Positions 22,793-32,939 of a DNA stretch of 64,000 bases are shown here, piece by piece (the stretch's first letter is position 1; every line of letters starts with the position of its first letter). The notes under the pieces are model-generated. The model saw only the letters and a program-made list of their open reading frames with translations, ran no database searches and was not told where the DNA came from. A program made the translations under genes and the position numbers. This stretch comes from Stereum hirsutum FP-91666 SS1. Lineage: Eukaryota; Basidiomycota; Agaricomycetes; Russulales; Stereaceae. The stretch spans positions 1,128,943 to 1,192,942 of the forward strand of contig NW_006763141.1 in NCBI RefSeq assembly GCF_000264905.1, given 5' to 3'.

Positions 22793-24379
22793 ATGAACCA
22801 CACATCGTACCAACAGCCAGGTCAGATCGGTCAATCTGCGATGGGGCAACCTGCTCGGGGCCGGCAGATCTGGGACTTGGCGTCGCAGACGAACGCTTTC
22901 GGGAACGTCGCATATACTGCTCAGCTTGGCCTCTCTTCTCAGGTGCCGCAACATGCTGCCCAGCAAATGACACAATATCACCTTCGACTGCCAGAATCGA
23001 CGCCGCAGTCCAGCATCCAACGTCCATTCGAGGGACAGGTGAGCATTTCAAGCTCTTTCACGGTCATTTCATCCTTGCTGACACGCCGTGCGTTTTCTCA
23101 TTCTCAGTACGAATACCCGCAGCTACACCAATCTCTCCCCATTTTCTCCCCATTCCATATCCGACCTCACGACACTGGTTCCGCAATCGACGACTGGGAC
23201 TTGCGCCACCCCGCGACGCCCTCTATCACCATGTCCAGCGGAACGAGTGCTAGCGCTCGTGAGACAGGGATCCCGGAGTCATCTCGCTCGTCTCAGGCCG
23301 CACCTTCTCACTCACTAGGTCAGCCTAGGCCGATTTTGCCGCTGCCATCTCGTGCGTCACATCAGAACTTCGAGCCCATCGCACATCGCCCAGTTCACTC
23401 CCTCGACCCCCCTCCGACTCCCGACTCTATGACCGATGACGACCTTCTGGACATGCTGGAGCAGAGCTCCCAGCGGGTGGATGGGATGCTCGTGGGCATA
23501 CAGGACAGGACAGCGGGCACTTCGTCTACGGCCCCGTCGGGCTACTCCACCCCGCCTTCCTCCTCTGACGTGCTATCTTTCTTCGCCGGTACCTCTCCTC
23601 CCGTCCCTGCTTCCTCTCTCGATCATATGCCCCGCCCGCACTCTTGGTGGCATGATGAGTATGGCAAGGACGTGTACGAAACTCTGTTTGGGGTCGGTTT
23701 TTCGACATTCCTCGACGACTCCCACTCGGGTCAGTCAAGCACTACTCAGCAGCTTGAGTACGACCCTGACGACGTGCCCGCCCCATGGTCACCAGCCCCC
23801 GCACCGAAGAGGAAGACTACCGCGCCGTATACGCAGGGGAGAGAGAAAAGGGCCAGGAAGGACGACCCTCAGAAGCCGATGGGCTGGGAAGACTCGACAC
23901 GCTCGACCGCATCCCAGGTCCAGCGAAACACCAATATAATATCGGAAGCATCCACAAGTCAGGGTGTCCCAACAAGTGACGAAACTTTCCTCTCTTACAC
24001 AGGTGTCAACACCGGAACAGCGATGCCTGCAGAGGAGGAGACTCGAGAGGAGGGGGAGGAGGAGGGGGAGAGGGTGGGCCCGAAGTACAAGCCCCATCTC
24101 TGCAGGATAGAGGGTTGCAAGTGGAAGGAGTCCTTTAATCGCAAGAGAGACTACTATCGCCATATCTGCACCAAACCAGAACACGAGGCGGAGCGCTCTC
24201 TCCCTGGCTGGAGGCAGCGACATGGGATCCCAGAGGATTTCAAGGATATTCTAGTGTTCTGCCCGGTGGAGAACTGTACGCAACGCTACCACGGGATGAG
24301 GAAGGATACGATGAAAACCCATTTGTGGAAGCAACACCGAATCGGTGAACCGCCGAAGAAGAGGCCGAAGAAGTGTTGA
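22793..24379 (+). CDS. zinc-finger protein, paralogue 2 of 3
   Basis: Exons 22793-23038 and 23108-24379, with a 69 bp intron in phase 0 at the position homologous to that of paralogue 1, give 505 residues. The intron is a multiple of three without a stop, so it could be retained in naive models. The N-terminal motif GRQIWDLASQTNAFGN parallels paralogue 1. The middle is Ser/Pro-rich with basic patches (KRKTTA, KRARKD). The C-terminal cluster is CRIEGCKWKESFNRKRDYY followed by RHIC, a SLPGW motif, CPVENC, then H-x4-H near the end. Unlike paralogues 1 and 3 it stops directly after a basic KKRPKK segment and lacks the RKVW tail. A transcription-factor role is inferred only. Confidence 0.85.
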   Translation: MNHTSYQQPGQIGQSAMGQPARGRQIWDLASQTNAFGNVAYTAQLGLSSQVPQHAAQQMTQYHLRLPESTPQSSIQRPFEGQVSISSSFTVISSLLTRRAFSHSQYEYPQLHQSLPIFSPFHIRPHDTGSAIDDWDLRHPATPSITMSSGTSASARETGIPESSRSSQAAPSHSLGQPRPILPLPSRASHQNFEPIAHRPVHSLDPPPTPDSMTDDDLLDMLEQSSQRVDGMLVGIQDRTAGTSSTAPSGYSTPPSSSDVLSFFAGTSPPVPASSLDHMPRPHSWWHDEYGKDVYETLFGVGFSTFLDDSHSGQSSTTQQLEYDPDDVPAPWSPAPAPKRKTTAPYTQGREKRARKDDPQKPMGWEDSTRSTASQVQRNTNIISEASTSQGVPTSDETFLSYTGVNTGTAMPAEEETREEGEEEGERVGPKYKPHLCRIEGCKWKESFNRKRDYYRHICTKPEHEAERSLPGWRQRHGIPEDFKDILVFCPVENCTQRYHGMRKDTMKTHLWKQHRIGEPPKKRPKKC

Positions 24380-25999
24380 ACTTGTCCGTCGGTGGCAAAG
24401 GGACAGGATACGGAATGAAGGACTTGCCTGGCGATGAGGGCGCGGGTGGATTCTACCAGGCTGTTGGATTTCTTTTTCTTTTTTCTTTTTCTTCTCGATT
24501 TTTTGCCCTTGGGCGTGTTTCTCTGTTTCTCTGTATCACCGCTCGATGTGAGCTTGGATTAATTTTTGTATTGGTGATACACTCACTCAGATTCGCGCGC
24601 GTTCTCTCTGTTTCTTTGTGTCACCGCTCGATGTGAGCCTGGATTGATTCCTGTACTGGTGGTTTCTATTGTTCCGATCGCTAGCTCTTCTGTGGATGCG
24701 TCGTATTTCTGTGTATAATGTATAAACGTTGTGATCAACTCGAATATTCGCAACGACTCGTAGAGACATCACTCGCAGTCCGTCCACTGCGCCACTGTGG
24801 CCCGAGGCCTATCGCCGGTGTACGCCACTCCAGAGACGGTAAACGTACACGACCAAGATCAAGACGACTCACCAAACTACTGGTACAACAGCGATGGAAT
24901 TCAGGAGCTTGAGTGAGCCTAAAGAGTGACATGGGAGAACGAGATATGGAGATGAAGGTAGAAATCAATGCGGGCTGAACTTCCTTTGAGCCTCCGACAT
25001 CGAGCCAGTTCTTATACTCTAAGTTTTCTCTGCCTCATGTCCTCTATCAACCACGCAATCGCCCGTCCATCTATCCAGAGTCGTTCCTACTTCCAAGGCC
25101 AGAGCCGTTCGTTTGTCCTCCTCGCATTCCGCGTCGAACGAGCGAAATGGTTCCAGTTCGTTCGAGGATAAAAGTGGGGTGACTCGTCTTGAGAGCAGGT
25201 AGACCATCGACGAGGTCAAAATTATCGCATCGCAAAGAGGAGGAAAACTGGGCGAATTCAACGACTGTTCGCCGTTCTGTGGATACTCATCCGAGCGACT
25301 TTGCCGTTCGGCCTAGCGGCGAGAGCCGAGTCGAGCTATACAGCAGTTCGGAGTGGCACCAATTCACGTCAGAATTGTGGCGCAGTGATTCAGAAAGGAC
25401 AACCTCGATAGAGCTTCAAACATCATAGCATTCAACAACTCCTACGTACTACTAAACGCTATCACCACAAATCCACGCATCCCACAATACCACAGGTAAA
25501 AGAGAAAACCCAGAAAAACCCAGAGATCCCCACCAACAGAATGACCATGTAACACCGGCAATCGCGTGCATGCATGCGCATCAAGCGTAGCTCGTACGGA
25601 CGAAGAATGGAGTAAAAGTGGAAAAAAGCACCCTATATGAACAGGAACATTCGAGACGGGGACTCAAGCTCTCAGTGGGAAAGTTAAAAAGGCGAGGGAT
25701 AAAGGGAGAGAGGTAAGTCGACGGAAGCACGCAATGCAGGAACACCAAAAACACGACATGCACAAAACAGGGAGGAGAGAAACCGAAAAATGAAAAGTAG
25801 CAGTAACCAATAAATAAATTGCGACAAACTCTAGAAAGCAAATGACTACGCAATACTCATACAACAAGGAAAGGGTATCCAGCAAGAAATGAAAAGAGAA
25901 TTGAGGAAGAGGAGAGGAGAGGAGAGGTATAGGTGTATGGGAGGGAAAGACCATCAAGGCACTGAGACGTTGAAATGGCGTCTACAACCTCGAGATCCT
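24380..25999. other. intergenic with a tandem duplication
   Basis: This is the 3' region of zinc-finger paralogue 2, followed by sequence without a recognisable gene. A pyrimidine-rich tract lies at 24470-24500. The minus-strand frames near 25600-25950 are low-complexity and not convincing. Confidence 0.5.
24521..24662 (+). repeat. two-copy imperfect direct repeat (~57 bp unit, ~85 bp period)
   Basis: Units at about 24521-24576 and 24606-24662 share CTCTGTTTCT, then TCACCGCTCGATGTGAGC, then a TGGATT core. They differ at roughly seven positions. They lie in the presumed 3' untranslated region of zinc-finger paralogue 2. Confidence 0.7.
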
Positions 26000-27087
26000 C
26001 GACTTGATCATCCTCCTATCCTTGCTGCTCTTCTTGTCGTCCTTCCCACTCGCAGCAGCGCTCTCCGTCGCAGCCGCAGACTCGGAGGCCGAAGCACTCG
26101 CGGCGTCGGTAGCCGAAGCTGCAGCGCTCGAGGCATCGGTAGCCTTCGAAGATGTGGTAGCGGCATCCTTGGAGGCAGACGCAGACGCGCTCTTGGAGTT
26201 GGAAGTCGATGCGGAAGCGGAAGCGCTCTTGGAGTCGGTAGCCTTTACAGAGGCAGTGGCGGTAGCGGCGTCCTTGGAGGCAGAGGCAGTCGCAGCACCC
26301 TTGGAAGCAGAAGCAGAGGCGGTCGCGGCATCGGTGGCAGCAGCGGAGGCGGAGGCAGAGGCAGAAGCGGACTTGGAGCCCTTTCCGGACTTGCACAGGC
26401 TGATGGTTCGCCGCCGAGTTGATGCTCGAAAGTTTGTAGACACCAGCCGGCAATCCACCCGTCACAGCCACACTAACCGCGCCATTGACAGCAGCACCGT
26501 CAACACCCTTGAAGAACGCAAACTTCGTCGGATCCGTGGGCGTCGTCTGCGTCAAGCTGCTCAACTGTTCGACCACCACGTGCGTATGTCCGACGATGTC
26601 CCCCTGCGAGTTGACCTGCTGAGGAGCGGAGTAATAGTTCGACGCCGCGTTCACGAAGTTGCCGAGCTCGAGGTTCTTGACGTTCATGACAATGTCAAAG
26701 TCGGTGTTCGCGGCGATGGTGCCAAAGTTGGGAGGGTTGGAGAACTTCGAGGAGGGGATGTTGGTGCTAGCGGCGATGACACCCATGGGTGCGGGGTTGC
26801 ACGAACCGGTGGTGATCTGCTTGCCGTTGGTGATAGGGAGGTTGGTTGTGGCGCAGAAGTTGATAAAGTTGTTGCTGGAGGTCAAGGAGGCGACTTGGCC
26901 GGCTGTGGCGTTTGCCTGACCATCCTGCTCGAACCCGGTTGCGATGACGGAAGAGTCAAGGGCTGCAGGCAACGAACCGACTAGTCAGTGCTATGTTGTT
27001 AGACCAGAATATGTGAGTGAGGACATACTTAAGGAGGTCTGGAGGTCACTAGGGCTGCTACCCGAGGTAGACGCAGCGGTGTTACCA
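26000..27087 (-). pseudogene. decapitated secreted-protein gene with Ser/Ala-rich tail
   Basis: The reading frame NTAASTSGSSPSDLQTSL, an intron, then LDSSVIATGFEQDGQ through CATTNLPITNGKQI, GSCNPAPMGVI, NSQGDIVGHTHVVVEQL and PTDPTKFAFFKGV matches a secreted Agaricomycete family I know only as uncharacterised. Members begin with a signal peptide; here the sequence 5' of NTAAS switches at ~27088 to duplicated REX1 sequence, with no in-frame ATG before a stop. At SINSAANHQP the frame breaks, and the next family block (about 18 residues) is missing. A different frame then continues as ~125 codons of Ser/Ala/Lys repeats. Both lesions suggest a pseudogene. An alternative is a 52 nt intron at the break. 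Confidence 0.7.
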
Positions 27088-27398
27088 CCACATACATAAA
27101 CTTTGGCGGAGCAGCCTGAAGTAGTGCTCACCGGTCAGCCAAAGATAGTTCGCAGACACGACGACCGCCTGCGTGGAGAACGAGAAACACACACGTCTAA
27201 CTTCATGCCCGTCTTCTTCATCTTCTTTCCCCTTTTCTTTTCGACCTTTCTCCGCTAGTCTCCCGAGCCAGTACCAGACGCGCCACCGTCTTCTTGTTCT
27301 TGAACAAGTCCGTGCGAGACAGGCGCTGACGTTTTGGCCTTTTTTGATTTGTGTGGGCTGCTCGAGGGCGAGGACTCGGAGGATTGAGTGCGCTTCAT
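27088..27398 (-). pseudogene. truncated REX1 5' fragment
   Basis: Duplicate of REX1 exon 1, intron 1 and the first ~10 codons of exon 2. It starts MKRTQSSESSPSSS as in the parent. A CAG codon of the parent is TAG here (minus-strand codon at 27257-27255), stopping the frame after GTGSGD, and the rest of the exonuclease is absent. It cannot encode a nuclease. Confidence 0.85.
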
Positions 27399-28330
27399 GG
27401 AGGGCACGAGTCGCCAAGCGTGGTCGGGATACACGAGGCTGGTTGAAACGATGTCAAAAACGCACCGCAAGGAAGAACTGAGAGAAACGTCAAGTTCAGG
27501 AAGTGACAACTTGGAAAACAAGAGCAGAAAGCCGAACATATCCCAATCCCAAAAGACGGAACGCGGGCACGTGATCCAAAACATATTCGCACGTCGTGTC
27601 TCAAGCTCATTACGATTCGGTACAGTAAAAATTTGCTACATTCGTGGATGATTGAACCTCGATATGCACTCTCTTTACCCGCTACAAGTTGGCTGTGGAG
27701 GGCTATGAAGAACGACCTGTGTGTGGATTTCCCCCCGATGCTGCGGCCTTTGCCGGTAGGTGTACTCTACATTCGGTGCACAGAATTAAAATCTGCAGAA
27801 ATCTTGTTGACCTAGCGAGGTGATGCCTATCCTGGTGCGATTCTCTACTCACAGGTTTACAGCAACTGGAGTGTTTATACTGTTGGACTTTACCCTTTTC
27901 GGTGCTGCGACACGGTCTCCTTTGACCGATCCAAATCTGAATCCTGTCCACCACACGCCTCTGATCTCATCTTACTGTTGGAGACGACGCGATGATACCT
28001 CAGCCCCCGTGGAACTCACTTGGCAGGAATGCAGTATAAGACCTAGCTGTTGCGGAGGTTCATGATCATCCTCCCCTTTCTTCCGCTCCGGCGACATTCC
28101 AAGCTCTGGGTCTGACCAGGGACTGAAGATTGTATAGACTCTCAAACACAGTCCCGACGCCTCCATCATGGCGAGCCTGCCTTCTGACCAGGACTATGTC
28201 TACAGCCCAAGCATAGTAACTCATCATAATATTCTCTCAATCGCCTTCGAGACCTTTGTATATGGTACGACCCGTGTTTTTCTGTTTCCTCGTCGTGTAC
28301 CGAGAGGTACTTATCTGACCGCCTTTCAAC
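27088..28330. repeat. segmental duplication, copy B
   Basis: Collinear with 18467-20385 but without the ~670 bp insertion. The left breakpoint is sharp, inside REX1 exon 2 at the word CATACATAAAC. The right end fades in intron 1 of the intact seven-helix gene at 28168. Confidence 0.85.
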
Positions 28331-29720
28331 CGTATCCTCACAGGCCTATACGCCGCGCTCTTCCCCGCCTCTGTCTGGCTTTTAACGTGAGCCCTCAACG
28401 GTGATACTCACATACCGCCTCCAACGTTCTTACCCCCTTTCCTCACTCACAGTCGAACCAAACCTCAAACCATGACCTCACTCCCAAAGACCTTCCTCAT
28501 CACAATCCTCTCCCTCCTCTTCATCTTCTCCACGGGCCACTGGGGCATCTCATTAGCCTGGATAACCCGTTCCTCAGACTGGGAATTCTCTCGGCAAGGC
28601 GACCTCGAGAGTTCACCTGGTGCACTGACGTTCTCCGACGATTTCAACGCGGCAGCGAGAACGGCGGATATGAGTGTGGATAGAATGTACGTCGCGGTGG
28701 TTAGCGTGAGTGTTTCCGCCTGGCACTGAGAGGAGAGAAGGCGCAACGGGAGATCCGACGATGCTAACCGATTGATGGGCTTGCGCGTCATAGTTCCTCC
28801 TGAGTGATATTGCTTTGGTATGGACGGTCTGGCGTCCTGCGTGGCGGGGCATGCGTATCGCAATCGGCGTCATAAGCGGGTTTCTCTTCGGTACGTCTCA
28901 CCATGAACCCTCATCCTCCTCCTCGAGGCCCTAATTCACTCACCGCTGCCCTCTGACTTCTCCCCTTCTTCCACCTTCACCTTCGATTCACAGCACTCTA
29001 CGCCGGCTCCATCATCTACTCCTTCACCGCCATCTACGGCACCGACATACCCACATTCGAGGCCCAAGAAGACGGGAACTGGCAGCTCGGGATCATGATC
29101 GCCTTTTTCGGTTCGCTCGTTAACAAAGTGTGGCTTTTCGCGGCGTGGGCTGGGATCGTCTGGTGAGCGTTTCTGCGGGTCATCTGCTGCCCAGTGGTGA
29201 CGTTTGAATCATCTCGTGTGTAGGAGACATCGCAGTCTCTTGAATGTAAGTAATAAGAGCATGGAAGGAAGAAAGGAATCGGACCACGTCCCGTCGTCGT
29301 CCGTGCTCCTCGTCGAATCAGGAGTGATATACCTCCTCTTATGGGTGCGTGTCCCTTTTCAACCCTCCCTCCTAAACTAGAATCACTCATAACTCATCCA
29401 TAACCTTATTCGGCTTCACAGACAGCCAACACCGCCCTCTTCTACGTCTACGTCTCTCCATCCCGAGCGGCCGACAATTACGCGACATGGAGCTATTTCG
29501 TGTTTCATAACGATTTTATGGTCGGATGTATGATTCATATCGCTGTACGTGGCCCCCACAATCTTTTTTTCATCTCGGGGTGCTGAACTCTTGATGGTGC
29601 TTCGTCGTATAGGGCATCCATAGCACGCTGTTATTGCTCTTCGCCGGCAAAGGACGAACGCTCAGCGAACGGATTGTGCTGCGTAATACGAACGTAGAGC
29701 ATCATGAATCTAGAGTATAA
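28168..29720 (+). CDS. fungal seven-helix membrane protein
   Basis: Eight exons (28168-28264, 28344-28386, 28453-28705, 28794-28890, 28994-29162, 29224-29344, 29422-29544, 29613-29720) join in phase to 336 residues. Hydrophobic helices include ILSIAFETFVYGLYAALF, FLITILSLLFIFSTGHW, MYVAVVSFLLSDIALVW, IAIGVISGFLFALYAGSI, LGIMIAFFGSLVNKVWLF and VLLVESGVIYLLLWTANTA. Loops carry no kinase or transporter motif. It looks like one of the numerous orphan seven-helix proteins of mushroom fungi; ligand and role are unknown. Exon 6 contains an in-frame GTAAGT that I treated as coding because the frame stays open to a better donor. Confidence 0.85.
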
Positions 29721-30436
29721 CATGGTGTTCTGATCGCAGATCTCGCCCACCTAACGAATCGGTAATGTGCATTCGTTGCCTTTCCAATAATGACGATGTA
29801 TAATTTTATGATATACTAAGAGACGAGAGCAGAGTTCAGACGGATCTCAATCATCCCCCTGCGCACGTTCATCCGTATCTAATAATCACACTGCCTTCTG
29901 CCAATCGTACGTTCAACCGTTCAGGTGAATTCAGGATAAGTAGGTCAATGATAGATACCTTCGACGCAAATATGCTTTATCTTGTTTACAAGCACAGTAC
30001 CACAGTGCAGTGAGTAAATTTCTGGAGCAAAGAGAGGGAGAATACTTGTGCCACAGTCGTTAGAAGAGTGTAACTCAACTGTACATGACCGACACGTCGG
30101 AGGCGTAATAGACCACCTCAATAAAGGAAACCATACCGCATAATTCGTAGGAAAAATGTCCAATATTTCATCGTGGATAGAATAGGGACACATATACTAC
30201 TGTACGCGGTTACAGGTGATGCCTGGAAAGCCGTGGTTTGCAGGAAGTGGCGCGGTAGACCATGTGAGTGGCGGTGAACGTTCGAACGCCACACTGACAC
30301 GGCCGGTCCGGCTTCCGAATTGAAACTCCGCGTTATCAACCTGGACTCAACACGAACCAAGGCGCGTTTTTCCAACGTTCTTCTGCCTTTTGCTTCGACT
30401 GTCGTTTTCTCTAGTGTACGCACCAAGGAGCCCCTA
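29721..30436. other. intergenic
   Basis: 3' end of the membrane gene and promoter region of the F-box gene. No further gene was recognised. Confidence 0.5.
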
Positions 30437-32414
30437 ATGCCTAGATACTCGCGAACAGATGAACTCAGTGGCCCCATCGCGGAGACCGGTGCGCTCATTG
30501 CCAGAGATAACTATGTGGGGCCGGTTCGTTGCCTTCCTGTAGAGATTTTGTCTAGATGCTTCCACTTCCTGGCCGCCGCGGACCCTCCTGTCTACACCAT
30601 CTATACTGGAGGGAGCGTGTTTCAACCGACAGAGATTGCGCTCGGATGGATTAAGGTGCGGATCGAGCGTTATATCTCAGGCTCTGCCTTCTGTAGTGGC
30701 ATGGCTTCATCTCTTTTGCTTATCATAGGTCACCCATGTATGTCGTCTCTGGAGGCAAGCTGGCATCGGGGACGCCATTCTCTGGCGAAATCTCTCATAT
30801 TTTGCAATGAGGCGCATCTGCTTCGAGACGATACTCCAACGAACCAAGGCCGTCCCGCTTTCGATCACTTACAGGCGACCGACCCTACCATTTGCAGAAC
30901 CCCATTCTTTAAGCAGACTGTTTGACGTCGATCGCCAGCGAATCCGTTCGCTGCACATTTATGCAAGCTCAACGAAACGGCTGGTCGATACGCTCCGGGA
31001 TCCGTTTCCGAGCCTCGAGTCACTTTTTGTGTCCTTTTCTGCTGTGAACGAGAGCGATGAGGGGTTCGATGGGAACGAAGTCGATGGGATTGACACGGAC
31101 GATGACCTGGACCAATATAGGAACGATCTAGAAGACTTACCTGCTACCTACCCAGGCTTATCATCGCCAGTCTCCTGCATCAAGACCTTGACCCTCGTCG
31201 GGTTTCCCTTCCCAAAAACACCGTTTCGCTTCGCTCCTCAGCTCACGAGTTTGGTTATCTCGCTTCCGGTTCGATATAACAGCCACTTTGTCCACTGGTC
31301 CGCTCTCTATCCCAGCATGGAGGAGTTCGTCGAGGTGCTAAAGGGCACACCCACTTTGACCACTATCGATTTTCGCCACTGCACGCCACAAGACTTTGTC
31401 CACGCTCCGCCCGAGACCGTGCCACGAGAAATCTGTCTTCCTAATCTCAGGAACGTGACGTTGATAGCCACCCGTGATGGCTTGAACTCCATGTTGTCGT
31501 TCATCAAAGTTCCTAATGCTAGGCTACGGGTGGGACTCTATGGGCTTCCTGACGACGTCGAAGAACACCTTTCCGCTATCTTCGCCGCCATAAAATATTC
31601 CGCTTGCCGTGATATTACGGCTTTACGTTCACTCGACATCTACATCGAGATGTACAAGCAGCGCCCGCGCGTCGTTGTCTCCAGCTCACCTGTTGTCTCG
31701 TGGAATCTGAGCCATGACCCAGACGAACTCTTCGCTGACCACCAAACCGGCACGACAGGCTTCGATATCGACAAGCGCGAACCGGAGTTCGCTTTCGGCT
31801 TCCAGCTGGCAGGTACCAGCGCAGTGCCTCTACTCACGACCGTCATAAACGTTATGAAAGCCTTCGACCACACCGCCGTCGAACATCTCTCGATTCGACA
31901 CTCGAAACAGTGCGATACTAGGTCTGATTTGCGAAGTATCAGGCAATTTTGGTTCTACCTGATAAGGGGCATGATCAACCTTCGTCACCTGTCCATCCAA
32001 CACTTCGTGTTGGATTCCCGGATCCTGCAGATGCTTTTGCTTCGGTGTGCTGACTGGGAGAGACAGATGCTCGGCGTCCAGTCTAGTCCGAGAATGATCG
32101 AAGATGGTGATGCCTCGAAATTGCATCTCCCCAAGCTCTCTACCTTGGAGTTCGTCGACGTAGAGCTGATGGCGGAGGTGGCGGAACTGACGAGGATACT
32201 GGAGCTGCGTAGAAATCTCGCCGACGAGGAGGCTGGTGCGAATGGTGTGTTGCAGAAGATGGCGCTCAGGGAGTGCAGTCTTCCCTGGACTAAAGATTTG
32301 CGTGGTCTGAATCAATTGCGCGGACTGGTTGTTGAGGTGGTTTTAGGGAACGTAAAGAAGGAGCCCTTATGGGCGAGAGAACTACTTTGTGACCCCCAAT
32401 TCCGCAGATGGTGA
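30437..32414 (+). CDS. F-box-like / leucine-rich protein
   Basis: Exons 30437-30655 and 30729-32414 with a 73 bp phase-0 intron give 634 residues. LPVEILSRCFHFLA at ~residue 34 is the F-box start, and the splice restores GWIKVTHVCRLWRQAGIG and LWRNL, the fungal F-box core. Repeated L-x-x-L segments follow (SLHIYA, TLTLVG, LRNVTLIA, LRHLSIQ, LSTLEFVDVEL), as in leucine-rich substrate-binding regions. An acidic insert (ESDEGFDGNEVDG) lies near residue 165. Family role: adaptor of SCF ubiquitin ligases through Skp1. The substrate is unknown. A start at 30320 is possible but adds an unlikely N-terminus. Confidence 0.85.
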
Positions 32415-32939
32415 TCCTGGGTGATTGCGGCAGAGCGTTTGTATGTACACTACTTGCATTATATGTATGTATGGACTCGCATCCGGCAGAGATCTCTGTT
32501 CCTGCGTTTTCAATGCAACTTTGTTGTTCTCATACCACTTCTGACGGAAGGCGTACTTCTGGAACGCCTTTGTAAAGCTTGTTATCCACGTCTCAGACGC
32601 ACCTTTTGCTATGACATTGCAGGTAAACATACCGACTGTCGCCGTTCGAGCACAACCAATCCATTGGGATACTGATAAACATGCGCATTAACTAGCAGCG
32701 ATGAAGACGTATGTATTAAGTCAAGAAATACGTGTGGTACAATTTGGGCTCGAACTAGACTATGACCTGCGACGGTGTCAAGTCCTCGTAATCGTGAATG
32801 AGCGTACAAAAACAAAAACGTGCTGTGTCGATTCAAGCGGTCCGTATTTATTTATATTATGTTATATTATGGTAGTTGTCGCAGTTAACGCTAAGAAACA
32901 TGCAAAATTCACTATCGTCGAGTATGGAAGCAAGCTGTA

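Noticed and set aside
26004..26984. Plus-strand open frame of 326 codons rich in Ala, Glu and Val
   Set aside because: It is antisense to the Ser/Ala repeat tail and to the clearly family-like minus-strand sequence; the long opening comes from GC-rich repeats.
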